This document shows, in pieces, positions 35,002 through 46,394 of a DNA stretch of 64,000 nucleotides (position 1 is its first letter; the number at the start of each line of letters is the position of its first letter). The notes under the pieces are model-generated. The model saw only the letters and a program-made list of their open reading frames with translations. It was not told the origin of the DNA and ran no database searches. The DNA is from Macquaria australasica (lineage: Eukaryota > Chordata > Actinopteri > Centrarchiformes > Percichthyidae). Both the position numbers and the translations under genes were made by a program. The DNA is taken from contig SEMN01000569.1 of the NCBI GenBank assembly GCA_005408345.1, positions 62,001 through 126,000 of the forward strand, read 5' to 3'.

Positions 35002-36892
35002 TATGTGTGTGCACATTTATTCCTGAATATTTTTGTTGATTCCTTATTGATTCCAATTGTTTTTGATTTATTTAATACCACTCTCTGTAGAATTTAATTA
35101 GAAATTATTGACACTGGCACCCCTAGCATAAGAAAACACATTGTGGCAAACACTAATGCATACCTGCTTTAAAGTCCATATGTGTAGATTGTTTTAGCTG
35201 TCTGCCATAGTTTAAATACTACCACTAAGAGTCACTGAAGTCACACATTCTCAAATTCTACAATAGTAGCCCACAGTATTCTCTAACCCTTGAACGCATT
35301 GAACTAAGCAGCCAATCACAGTCTGGATTGACCACTGCAGTGAAGTGCACTGCGGCAACGGTGTGCCTTTCTCACGGTAGGGTGGGACACTTTTAAGGAA
35401 TACCACTGTACATATAGTGGCTTTATTCTGTTTATCTCCATTCATCAAGATGAGAACACATTTATAAAATGGAAAACATACTCTATATGAGCAGCATAAT
35501 CCCAAACATTCTGCAGTTTAATCACGTTTATTTATTTCCCAACTTCAATGGACTCTTCCTGATATGCGGCATAATAAGAACCTCTTGATGAGAGGAAATA
35601 TAAAATCTGTGTGGAAATCAGTTTACATGTCTATTTATGACCACAACACCATGCTTTTGTCAGAGGAGTGCATGTGATGTCTCATAAGGCTCTTTAAAAC
35701 ATATTTATACTAGGCCAACATTGATATCCACCAGACATGTCCACACGGTCGGCCCTTAGTAATAGAAATACAGACGAGATGACATGAATGGTATTTGAAT
35801 GCATTGAGAGTTGTATGTTTTAATCTTCCTCCTCCTGCAAACTGTGTTGTCAAATATTGCCAAGAGAGATAAACTTCTAACAAATCTGATTTGGTTTAAA
35901 CATGGAGAACTATATTTCCAGAGCTCAGAGATATTCAAATGAGTGTTTGTGTTACGCTCCAAATGTCACTGCTTGAAATACGTGGAGAATGCTTTTGAAC
36001 CTGTTTGCAGAGAAGTGTGTGCGTGTTTTTTCGTTGTTTGTGTGTTTGTGCCATTTGGATATATTCCAACCCAGTCAAAGCTGAAATATTGTTCCACCTT
36101 CTCTGAATCACCGCATGTTCAGATGTTAACACACAGCTTGAATATGATTTTATTTCTGCTGTGGCATTGTGCTCAAACGTCAAAATTTAGTTATTTGGCG
36201 ACAAATGTGGGGCACTTGACACACATTTTTAAGCCTGTTGGATGCCTTAAAGACTGTCACAAAACAGGTGTAATGTTATTTTATAAGCCCCAAAGGGTTC
36301 ATATGAGAAAAACCATGTTAGATAAATTGTAAGGCTAAAAGAGTATAATGGCTGCACTGTGAATTATGCTTTATACTGTATAGTACCTTCAATCCAACCA
36401 TCAAGAGGTGGACTGAAAATATAAATTCAACCTCACTGGTCATTTTCATGAACACTCTTCAAGGATTAAAAATAACTGACAGTTATTGTATGGTAACTTA
36501 ATTACAAGTGTTGGGTGATGGCAGTGGCGCTTGCTTGACCCAATACATTCTACTTATAATCACACTGTCTGGAATAGAATAACACTAATTTTAGCTCTTC
36601 TATAGAACTATACTACTAGTGCAAGAACTTACTTGAAACATATAGAGAATGTTCCAAATGCACTGAATCACCTTCTCAGTCAAATGACGTAAACCCTTGC
36701 CACAAAATTCTAGCTTAAAAAGTGACATGACAAGTCTCCAACGCTAATTACCTCACTCTCACATTCTCTTTGGAAATGAGTACAGTTGTTGTAACAGTTC
36801 TTTGTCACTTTTCATTGTATCAGTGTGTCTGGGCTTAGGTAACAAACACTTTAAGTGATAAACACTTACTGCTCAAAAAAATGGTGTTACAA
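35000..36892. other. Unannotated unique DNA
   Basis: No gene is recognised. The 129-codon frame at 35943-36332 has no domain and chance-like composition. Confidence 0.4.
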
Positions 36893-37335
36893 CATTTGAA
36901 ATCATCAGTAAGTATGTGGATACCCAAACATTACACCCATATGTGAATGTAAAATCTCCTTCCAACACATTGGGCATTTATATGCTGTTACAACACCCTC
37001 CACTCTTCTGGGAAGGCTTCCCACAGGATTTTGGAACCTGGCTGCAGGGATTTGCTTCTATTCAGCCACAAGAGCTTTAGTTAAGTCGGGCAGTGATGTC
37101 GGATGATAAGGTTTGGCCAGTCAAGTTCTTCTTCACCAAACTCAGAAAACCGTTTCTTTATGGACCTCACCTTTCCCACCTTGTTGTCTAAAATATCACT
37201 GTATGCTGCAACATTAAGATTCCCTTTAACTGATAACAGCCCAAACCATGAAAATCAGCCCCAAACTAAAATTCCACACAAGTATTTTGGTCAGGAGTGT
37301 CCACATACTTTTGGCACAGGCATTTGGTAAACAGC
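36893..37335 (-). mobile_element. Tc1/mariner-like transposon remnant
   Basis: The left end reads AAGTATGTGGATACCC and the right end GTGTCCACATACTTTTGGC, a diverged inverted pair matching the terminal repeats of the common fish Tc1-like element. Inside, ACACCCATATGTG, GGAAGGCTTCCCACAGGATT and GGCCAGTCAAGTTCTTCTTC are recognisable in the expected order. On the minus strand these belong to the 3' part of the transposase gene, around the ELDWPAQSPDLNPIE region of the family. Several hundred bases expected between them are missing, so it is an internally deleted, inactive copy with no usable open frame. Confidence 0.85.
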
Positions 37336-39678
37336 CTTTGCATCCTGAAGTTTAAACATGTAACTTTAGGATGTTGGTGCCCTCTTTAGCAAGTATTATT
37401 TCTTTTAAATTAGGTTCAAACTACAGATACGCTTGATTTTGATGTGAGGAAATATAAACATGATGTCAGACTCAACACGTCTAGCAGTGTTTTCGACTGA
37501 CTTTATTGGTACTTTAACTCTGTACCTTAAGGGATTTATTTTATTATGTGTAACCCCAATATTGCAGGTGAATATATTACCAATGTATTAATTTAAAAAG
37601 TGATATAATAAACCAATGAAGAAGCCTACAGCAGGTGTGTTTGCTGGCTGAATTACTGATTGGTTGACCAATGGTTTACACTGATTGTTATGCAGCTACG
37701 AAATCCATTCCATTTACATTTTTAAGAGACGGAGGTGTGTCTCAGTGTGTGTGTTTGTATACATAAAAAAGTTTGATATTGATTCAGTTTAAGTTTATGA
37801 ACGTGACAGGCATCTATCTCTTTCAGTGTCTCCTCCTCACCTCTCTCTCTCTCTCTCCCTCTCTTTCTGTTTTTCTCTCCCTTTCTCTCTTCTTCTTCCT
37901 CTCCATTTCAGGATGATAAATTGATGTCTGCATACATCTCCATATCTTTATGCTGGAGACGACACCACATCTCCCTCTCGTTTAATCACATACACACCCA
38001 CACAAGGGGACACACACACACGCGGTGTTGATTATTGGCACATCAGAGCATCCTGAAGTGTAACCGCTGTGGAGTGTAGTGTGCATGTGTGTGAGGTGGA
38101 ACCACTGTGTTTGATCAGTGTGTGCACAAGGCCAGGTTGCTGCGTGTGTATTGTGTAAGTTGGAACCATTGCAGATTTGTTGTGTGTGTGTGTGTGTGTG
38201 CGTGTGTGTGGGCGCAAGTATGTGTGTTTCTCAGGGACTTTGGTGTGTGATTGGTAATTGATTTTCCAATCTGTGCAGACCGCAGCTCGGTCACAGAGCT
38301 GGATACAGCACAAGTCGGCTTCCTGTTAGCATCGACCACTAATGCTGGGCTGTAGAGACAGCTGGGGGTGGCAGAGACAGAAGGAGAGCGTAAACACATT
38401 CTGCACACTAAAAACTGGAGCTTTTGTTATGGAAGGACTATCCTGTGGCGCTTTTAACAGCTTTCCTTTGAATCGAGTTATGATAACTGAAGTTCAGGAG
38501 AAGAAAAAACCACAGATCATGCTACGCTAACTTCTCCCAGTCTCCAAATATTAGTTCAAAAGTAACTGACAGAATCTACTGCAACTCTTGCTTTGTTTTT
38601 CACAGTGCCTCTCCATACCAATTTATGTTTTTTTGTCTGTTTCCACTGTATTTAAAGGCCACCTATAATGTGGCCTGTGCCGCAGTTTACCCTGCTGTCA
38701 TTTTGCATTTGAAGGTTTTTTTCATAATGTCCTATATTTTCCTCAACATTGAAAAATGGAAGTTTCCTAAACAATTATATAGCATTATTTAATGGCCATT
38801 TGTTATAAATATTTGAACATTATTTTCTCAGGAAGTATGGTATGTCAGAGGGCTCTAAAAACTACATCATCCATGAGCCATGAGCAACAGACAGAGGTAA
38901 AGAATCTGAGTTGTAGCCTATTTACAATGTTTCATCACTGCAATCAGAAACAAAATGCAACCAAATATTCACTATGGAATCAATTTTGACATTTGTTTTT
39001 CTATGATATCTGCTCGTTGCAACCAATGCATGATTAAACTTAGCTGTGGTACTATTTAGGCAAATAAAAACAGTTAAAAGTTAAGTTTCAGCAAATTACA
39101 AACAGCAAGCCTTTACCACTGGATCTACCATCCAGCAGCTTTGATGTTCTGTACTTAAGGGCGACAGCAGGGCACAACTCCGCCATGGTGGCTACCAGCT
39201 ACATCTGTGCAGACTTACCATAATGCTTTGTCCTGCTATCCACCTCTCCTTATCTCATTCCATAATGTTTAAAATAGGGTTACAGCTTAAAAGAAAAGGA
39301 ATTTTTAGCAATATGTCATGAAAAATATACCGCCCAAACTTTAGAGGTAATGATTATGATATTCAGATACCATTATATTCTGGTCCTATATATCTTTTCC
39401 TTTCAATGTTTCTTCTGGTTGCCATGGTCACAGGCTTAGCTGCAGCAACATGCTGGGGACGGTCAACAATCTACTGGGCATTAGCAAAAAGCTATACATG
39501 TGAAAGCAGGATAGATATCCTTAACTAACCAAATATAAAGTTATGAAATATAACTGTTATGAACTATCAATTGTATTTGTGAGATGTGTGTTTGTGTTGT
39601 TGTCTAATTAACTGCTTGGGAGGAAAAACAATTTAAAAAAAGTGGATTGCCGGCTCTTCTGGGAACAGCCTTTACTGG
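37336..39678. other. Unannotated DNA with simple repeats
   Basis: A CT-rich run at 37838-37912 and TG runs at 38178-38210 are the main repeats. No gene is recognised. A short frame at 38342-38530 has no motif. Confidence 0.4.
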
Positions 39679-40074
39679 TTAATGTCCTGAGCCGAGCATG
39701 GTGGGGTTGAAAGTGTCCCTTTTCCCTTGGGGGCGTGGGGATTTCAGCCAAGGAGCCGGTGCCTTTGATTCAGATTGCTGCATTGCAGGTTTCTTTGAGG
39801 TTTCCTGTCTTCTCTCGGGTCTCCCTGTGTCCTCCTCATCCTCATTGACCTCTGCTAGTGAAAACAAACTCTGTCTTTGTGTGTTAGGCACTTTCCTTGG
39901 GGAACTTCTGACTGGCACAACAGGAGCAGTGAGATGGCTATGTGTTTTTCTAGCTGAACTCCTCAGAGTTGTGGTAGCAGTGAGAACAGGCCCAGCAACA
40001 CTAGCAGGAAGACTATCAGCAGGGAGAGAGGCAGCACTTGTTGACTGCTGATCATCTGTCAGCTTTAACCTCGC
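39679..40074 (-). CDS. Candidate terminal coding exon, unidentified protein
   Basis: A minus-strand frame stays open for 131 codons from 40074 to the TAA at 39681-39679, with no ATG near its start. It is preceded directly by GTATGTATAG, a possible 3' splice acceptor (AG at 40076-40075), so it would be a last exon rather than a whole gene. Composition is protein-like and disordered: rich in Ser, Pro, Arg, Lys and Glu. It includes RSSPRKVPNTQRQSLFSLAE, an acidic VNEDEEDTG, and near the C-terminus APWLKSPRPQGKRDTFNP. Several S/T-P and R-x-x-S sites would suit phosphorylation. I do not recognise the family. The opposite-strand frame (39698-40051) looks like a shadow of this one. It could also be a retrocopy fragment or chance. 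Confidence 0.42.
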   Translation of the reverse strand, partial: ARLKLTDDQQSTSAASLPADSLPASVAGPVLTATTTLRSSARKTHSHLTAPVVPVRSSPRKVPNTQRQSLFSLAEVNEDEEDTGRPERRQETSKKPAMQQSESKAPAPWLKSPRPQGKRDTFNPTMLGSGH

Positions 40075-40789
40075 CTATACATACAAGGTACAATAGGGAT
40101 GTTCTATAACATTATTCATATTTGCATGAATATGAATAAAATAAAGATGTAAAAAAATCTGAAGAATCTTTGCCTTCAACCAAGGACAGACCCATCATCC
40201 ATCGTCAACAGACCTACCACAAGATGGACCAATCATCCTTCTCCACTCACAACCACCTTCCTGGTACAACAGCCACTGTATGACTAAACCATCTAAAATT
40301 ACCTCAAGGTATGGCCCTTGCCTCATTACTGCACGCAGCACATGATGCCAAACCAAATAATCCTTATCAACTTTTCAACCAAATCAAATAATCTGAAGCT
40401 TTTTCCTTCCAGCCACTCATTACAGTGTTTGATTCCCCCCGATTGCTTTCCTCTTTTCCAGCTGCATGTGTGATAGCAAAATTAGATAGTTCCCCCTGAC
40501 AACAATGCTGCTCCAACTCCTAAGACCTACAGGAAGTCACTGTACTGTGCAAACTGCTGCAAAACATGACAAAGAGAGATAAAGGGACACATGGAAACGG
40601 GGGAAATGTGTGTGTGTGTGTGTCTAAGCACCCTCAGGGCAATGCCACCATGTCTTACAAACACACTGTTCTCCGATGAAAAGTAGAGAGCGTCTAAACT
40701 CCTACTTGAAGACTAAGATGGGATAAGTACGATAATCTTGGGAATTACCTCAAATCCTGTGTTTTAGCTAAGAGGATATTTTTGTTAAT
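40075..40789. other. Unannotated DNA upstream of the candidate exon
   Basis: On the minus strand this would be the intron before the exon. No second coding exon was identified. A short TG run lies at 40608-40622. Confidence 0.35.
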
Positions 40790-41045
40790 ATCCACGCCTG
40801 TGCATTTATTTTTTGTGTTTACGTATCTGTGGTTGAATGCCAATGATAAAACTCCAACAGATTAGTCTAATTATCCTTTTCTGTATGTTGATATGAAACA
40901 CTCTATTCATAAATCATTTCCTCTGTTTCTGTCCCATTTCTTCCAGCTTTTCTTTTTTCTTTTGAAGTTAATTTACACTAATTCTAATTACTTTCGAGCC
41001 CTGTGTTCAATTGGTCACATGATAACAACTTGCAATAACAAACAT
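40790..41045. promoter_or_regulatory. Candidate conserved non-coding element
   Basis: CAGATTAGTCTAATTATCC, AATGCCAATGATAAAAC, AACACTCTATTCATAAATC and AATTTACACTAATTCTAATT form a long non-repetitive run with many TAAT and CAAT cores and no open frame. It resembles enhancers of developmental genes. Only alignment to other fish can confirm it. Confidence 0.3.
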
Positions 41046-41689
41046 ATCAGTCAATGAGGCTTTGTGTATGTTTTTGACCATAATGCACTACGCAGTTCTA
41101 CAGTGATCTGTAAGCGCAGAGCTCTTTGGAGTGAAAACAATAAAAACTGTGAACTGATGGGAAAACTTGAACCGGAAACACTGAGAGTCCTCACACATGG
41201 ACGACAGCCACATGGACAGGTAGGTTATATAAACACATGGAGGATATATTAAGCAACATTCTACACTTGTTCTGCCTGTTCCAGACTTTCAGTGGCTGAA
41301 AAGGGAGCATCGTGGTAATCCTTCCATTTCCATTTCCCATAATGGAGTGATATCTATTCAGGCTGGGTGGCTGCTACTCCAGCTCATTTAGCATAGAGGG
41401 TGTGCTGCTTCTAGCATCATTTCCAGCCAGTTACAATAAGATCAAGCTGCTCTCTCTTCCTGTGTATTCTGAAGCATCAGTGTATTAGTTTTCGTTGCAG
41501 TCTGCGAGTCTTGGCCTGCTGTCCCTGAGTTAATAAAAAGTGTCATGCAACTTGTTATTTTTCATTTGTTCATTTTCCGCGTAAGGGTCAAGTGTCATTA
41601 AGGCCATGGTAGATCCAGGACCAGAACAAAGATCCAGAAATCACACAGGATATTCCAGATGTCCACCGACCCTTTTGTCAAAGGTTTGT

Positions 41690-42200
41690 TCACATTAACT
41701 ATCAATATTGCTTTCTACAGGCTGCCTAGAAAGGGCATCAACAAGAACACTCTCCTTCCCTTGAATATTGTAGATTCCATTTTAATTCAATTTAATTTCC
41801 TGCATCAGATTCCTGTGTGGTGACTTGTTGTTATCTGAATATGGGCGATCTGAAGCTTGCGAAAACAAATCCCCCTGCTTGACAGTTTGGAGGAAAAACA
41901 TAGGATAGTGGTCTGTGTAAACCACTAGTGGACAGCTGGTGGAAAGAAGGCAAAAAGAACCACAAGCACCTGCATCTCAGTGGCAGAATAATGCTTCCGT
42001 TGGCTAATAAACACCTCATTGAACCAGAAATGAAGAATTCTGGAGATAGACAGAAGCAACACTTGAATCACTTGCATCAAGGTATCTGAACTCAAGAGTT
42101 GGAAAGACTGGAGCATTGGATAGACTTTTGAAAGCCAGTTTACAAGTTTATGTTCAATGAAATGAGACTCTGAGGTTAAGCAGGAAAGTTCAGATACAAA
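41690..42200 (-). pseudogene. Gypsy-type pol remnant, RNase H domain
   Basis: Reading the minus strand in shifting frames gives the RNase H landmarks in order. SNAPVFPTLEF is followed by YLDASDSSVASV, containing the first catalytic Asp (42081 to 42064). Next come KHYSATEMQVLVVLFAF and LVVYTDHYPM with the TDH motif (about 41926 to 41903), and last VLVDALSRQP (about 41745 to 41722), the usual end of the domain before integrase. Stops and frameshifts occur between these. Reverse transcriptase may extend weakly toward 42500. No LTRs were identified around it, and it is not obviously part of the element whose LTR is at 68-468. Confidence 0.78.
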
Positions 42201-43189
42201 CAAAAAACTTCATCCTCTTCAAACTTCTTTTGAAAAGACCCGTGACATCCGACATGCCCACGAAACATTTTGAGCTCTTGTTCAAAGAAGAGAGCAGGGA
42301 GATTCATCAATAGGGCACACTTGGCCCTTTTGATGATGTAATGGAAAAAGACGCAACCATCCTTTCAAACAAGTTACAAACATCTCAGCATCAAGTTTAA
42401 AATGAGTCTGTGTAACCATTGCTGAACAGCTGCGACTATGGCAAGAAGTTTCAGTTACATCATAATGGTGAAAGCCAAAATGTAGCCACACAGTTGTTGT
42501 CACACAACAATATCTAGCTAACCTTTGCTAACATTAGCTAATATTAGCCTTCTAATTGCTAATTGCCTTGCTTTAAAGCACCAAGATACTTACACACTAT
42601 TCCTGACACACTACTTAGAAAGTCGCAAATGCATACAAAGACAATGGCAAGATGTGAGTGGATGCCATGGATTAAGGCAAAGACCTGTCCACATGAGTTA
42701 AAAATATTTAAACCTGATCAAAGCACACATGCTTATCCCGAAGCGATATGACTCCACTTCATGAACATGCAGAGAAAAACAGTGAGTGAGAAAAGGTATT
42801 TACCCCACATTTTGTCCAAGGATTGCTTACTGCATTTTTGTATTTTAAGACATTAAAATAAGTTCTAAGATTTTTAGGAGACCAGACTGTTGTTATGATG
42901 GTGCCATGGCTGCTAGTTTCACCATCAGAACCACAATCACACTGCTGGTGAAGCCCATGGTAAACAGACACAGCCTCAAAATATCAACATCTAATCATCA
43001 TGTATAAAACGATCATAATGTGTAGGTGGTGATGAAGTTTTCTTGATGTAGGAAAATAATGGGTGAGGTTGAGGTGACATAATAGTGTATACCCATCCTG
43101 TTTTATGCCACTTATTTTCATCCTGCATCTCTCTCCCCTTCTCCTCTCAATCTCGATCATCTCCCGGCCTCCCCCTCACTCTGTCTCTA
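42201..43189. other. Unannotated DNA
   Basis: Possible further Gypsy decay to about 42500. GCTAACATTAGCTAATATTAG at about 42527-42547 is a short AGCTAA-type repeat. No gene is seen. Confidence 0.35.
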
Positions 43190-43330
43190 TTATAGTAATC
43201 ATTGTGTATATATGGGGCTAATAGAGTGATAGTTATGCATGCTATGCTGCCGCTGCTCGAGCCAGCTAAGTCATTTAGCTAAGAGGACCACTTGACCAAT
43301 GCTGACAGCGCACAAGCTTCAATTAAAGGA
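43190..43330. promoter_or_regulatory. Candidate conserved non-coding element
   Basis: Non-repetitive sequence with AGTTATGCATGCTATGCTGC, GCCAGCTAAGTCATTTAGC and a CpG-bearing CCGCTGCTCGAGCC. It lies just upstream of a CA-rich block. This is a compositional impression only. Confidence 0.22.
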
Positions 43331-43495
43331 AGGGCAGACGCCCACCCCCCCACTCTCTCTTACACACACACACACACGCATACATACACAACCTAACAGA
43401 AACACAAAAACACATCAAACACAACTCTGAAATACTTGTATTTTCACATGAACACACTGACAGCTGTTGCATTTAATCGCATGAATAAAAAGTTG

Positions 43496-43496
43496 C

Positions 43497-43537
<41 letters not shown>

Positions 43538-43543
43538 CACACA
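43496..43543. repeat. Interrupted (CA)n microsatellite
   Basis: Two CA runs separated by one AA interruption near 43521. Smaller CA runs occur at 43362-43378. Confidence 0.95.
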
Positions 43544-44425
43544 AACTCACATACATGCTATTATCAGAGTGCTGCCTCTTGACAAAGAGTAGTATTGGTA
43601 AAAGGTTTTCCCTCCCACACACTCAAAGAGGGGAGGGCAAAGTGTGTGTGAGAGCTCTTGTACCTCCGGAGTCATTTATTTATTTATTTATAACACGGAT
43701 GTGTGTGTCTGGGTGTGTGAGAGTGTGGGAGGGAGTCACAGACATTCTGGGAGGCTCAGACAAAAAGTTAAAAAAAAAACAACTTTTACAACAACTTTAT
43801 TTCTATTCACAGTGTATCCTGACTTGTTTGAACAATGAAGAGCAAAAATGTTTGAACATCCTGTGAATTACAAACAAACATGAACATGTTAGATTCATGG
43901 CCACATTTTTGGGAAGCTCGCGGCACATGAGAGAAACTGAGCATTTTTGGTATTCAGCAGTGTGTTTAGCAAACGTTAAAGAGACAGAACCAGGTAATTT
44001 CTTATCATCTGGCAGTGTACTACTCTCAGGCCTGTACACACAGTGTGCTGATGTGTCATAGATAAACATAGAAGATACAAGAAAACAAGAGCTACTGCAG
44101 AGGTTCTGTCTGTCATTTCTGGACTATAGTAAAGTCAACAGTTTTTAAAGCTGCCCTTGCTCATCTTGCATGTTGGTAGTCAGAACATTTTGAGGCCTTT
44201 TGTACCCAGAAAACATGAAAAATCCACAAGATTTTTATTGTCTGTGTGACCATTTAATGCAGCCAGTATGATCACTATTCATTTATCCCCAAAGTTTCTC
44301 CACACATTAGGACACCATGTGGAGTCTCTTATATAAATTGGGATGTGGAAGATTTTCAAGAATAATGTACTGATATTTGATTTATCCCCCACAAAGCTTT
44401 CCCATAGCTCCCTGAAATAGAATAT
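43544..44425. other. Unannotated unique DNA
   Basis: Contains a four-unit TTTA run near 43674-43690. The plus and minus frames here have no domain. Confidence 0.4.
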
Positions 44426-44505
44426 TAATCAATCAATTAATCAAAATGTATTTATGTAGCATATTTCAAACATATCAAATGCAATTCAAAGTGCTTTACA
44501 AGCGA
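44426..44505. repeat. Dispersed repeat with TTTATGTAGC...AAGTGCTTTACA
   Basis: ATCAATCAATTAATCAAAAT is followed by GTATTTATGTAGCATATTTC and ATTCAAAGTGCTTTACAAGC. This is the widespread fish pattern ATTTATATAGC...CAAAGTGCTTTACA, the 3' signature of an L2-like LINE or a derived repeat seen in inverted sense. Confidence 0.6.
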
Positions 44506-45304
44506 TTGACAAAATATGACATTACACAAAATTATTATGGCAGTGCTTGTTTTTGGTTAGTGGGTAGTTACTGGACAGTTTTAGATCTTCAAAATGTTGA
44601 AGCTGGCAAGCTTAATCATTTTGGAGTGGCTAAAAAGGCTCTTTTACGACAGAATGAAAACCTTCATTGTTTTAAGCAATACTGAAGGTACAAATTATTG
44701 AGTGTAATGCTGTAAACCTCATGAGAACTGGACAAAGAAAATTTGCAATTGCCCCTTTGGCATTACTCATTCTGCTGCTGAATTGTAGTAACACCGCAGA
44801 CAGATGATGAACTGGCTGTGGTGTCTGAACTGATGGTTACTCATTTTTGTCAGTAAACCCGACTTTTACACACGATTACGGTTAAAGACAAAAGTGACCA
44901 CAGCTGGCTCTGTCTTGTTCAAAAAAAGCAAGATAAACCATGTGGGGGTTTCCCCGATGGAAACCACTGACATGTTTAGTTCTGGGATTTGTTGTGTCCT
45001 GTTAATGTTGGGCCTCTTTGTTTAGTTAGCTGGGATGTTTTCATTTAGCTTTAGTGTGGCTACATGGTGTTAGTGTTCCACACAGGGCCATTTAGAAGGA
45101 GCTACATAATTAGCTTTTCTATGGTCCTAGAGTGCTTGTGTGGGCTGTGTGTTTGTATGGGTATTGATTAAAGCAATGTGGCATATGAGAGCAGTGCAGA
45201 TGTGTGTATGTATTCATGTACATCTGAGAGTTGCAATATATAATAATGAGGTACAGTGGTTGTCTGTTGTGTTTGTGAGTTCTGGTATTGGTGTGTTTCT
45301 TTGC

Positions 45305-45305
<1 letters not shown>
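44506..45305. other. Unannotated unique DNA
   Basis: No gene or mobile element is recognised. Confidence 0.4.

Positions 45306-45355
<50 letters not shown>
45306..45355. repeat. (TG)25 microsatellite
   Basis: Perfect 50-bp TG repeat. The minus-strand frame across it reads Thr-His and is not a gene. Confidence 0.98.
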
Positions 45356-45356
<1 letters not shown>

Positions 45357-45599
45357 AGAATTTGGCTGAGGGTTCATTGTGAGAGCACGTTTCTGCATGA
45401 ATTTAATGCACATATTGTCTGAGCAATCACCACATTGTTTCTTCTTGTTTGTTTTGGACAGAAAGTGTGGGGCTGTGAGGACAGTGAATGGTTGTTTTTG
45501 TTGTCTTTGAAAACCTACAAATGTTCTTATCACACTACAAAAACACTAATTTTTGTGATGTAAGAAAATGCCTCCACAAACGTTTCTCAGTTTTAGTTA

Positions 45600-46394
45600 C
45601 ATTTATTAAACTCTGAAGTATGGGTATTTTACAGAACAAGAAATAGCACAAGCTATTTTGCTATTACAGTAACACTTGGTACATCTCTTGACCATGGGGA
45701 ACCTTGGTTATGAAGTTCTCCTTCAGCTGATAGATGTTACATCACACTTATCATGAAGGACATAATGCTGCCATTTCACAGTTAAACATCCCTTGATTGC
45801 ACAACATGTAAAGTTTTGAACAGCTGTCCGATGACCTTCCAGTTGAGGTCATCTGCCAAGTAAACGAAACTATCTGAAATAATGTTATTCCACCAACCTT
45901 GAAAAAAAGTCATTGATTTTTCTAGGATCTGTGTCACAAGCTGTTTTCAATATGTTGTACTTGTCTACACTACAGGATGAAAAGCAATCATAAAGTGTGT
46001 CATGGCATTAGGTTTCAAAATATCAGTGTCTTCTTCACAGCTGTAACACATAATTTGCAGGCATTTTCTTGTTAGTAGTATGTGACTTGATTTTAAATGC
46101 AGTAAAAAGTGCACATGATATACAGCAAACAAAAACTTGTGAAACCTGACTTTGCTCTGTTTGTGTTCCTTTAGTTAAGCTGTGACAAGTGCTTAGTGTA
46201 AGAGATAGAGCCCTGTTGGAGTGTGGGGCCACCACCAGAAATACTGTCTTACCCATGAGTTTAATTGCAATAAGATTGTTTTTGGATTGGACCTTAGCAT
46301 GGGTTCCTTGGGGAACCTGGAACACTTTTTGGGGCTGGTCCTGAAACCTTTCTGAGGTGAAAGGCAGCAGTTTGCTGGAGCTGCTTCTGTTCAT
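45600..46394 (-). pseudogene. Possible decayed coding fragment with a Cys-rich end
   Basis: A 119-codon minus-strand frame (46394 to 46035), opening VNRSSSSKLLPFTSERFQ, has fairly protein-like composition. Downstream, shorter frame pieces such as ILKTACDTDPRKINDFFS and SFVYLADDLNWKVIGQL follow in shifting frames. They end in KRCTKCYCNSKIACAISCS (about 45690 to 45633), a C-x2-C-x-C-x5-C-x3-C pattern. An AATAAA signal follows at 45607-45602. Cys-rich tails of this kind end several transposon-derived fish proteins. I do not recognise the family, and the whole could be chance. Confidence 0.3.

Noticed and set aside
35943..36332. 129-codon plus-strand frame
   Set aside because: No domain, Cys/Phe/Val runs from TGTGTG-rich sequence, no supporting context.
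39698..40051. 117-codon plus-strand frame
   Set aside because: It lies opposite the minus-strand exon candidate, which has the more protein-like composition; this one is Leu/Val/Gly/Ser-rich and looks like its shadow.
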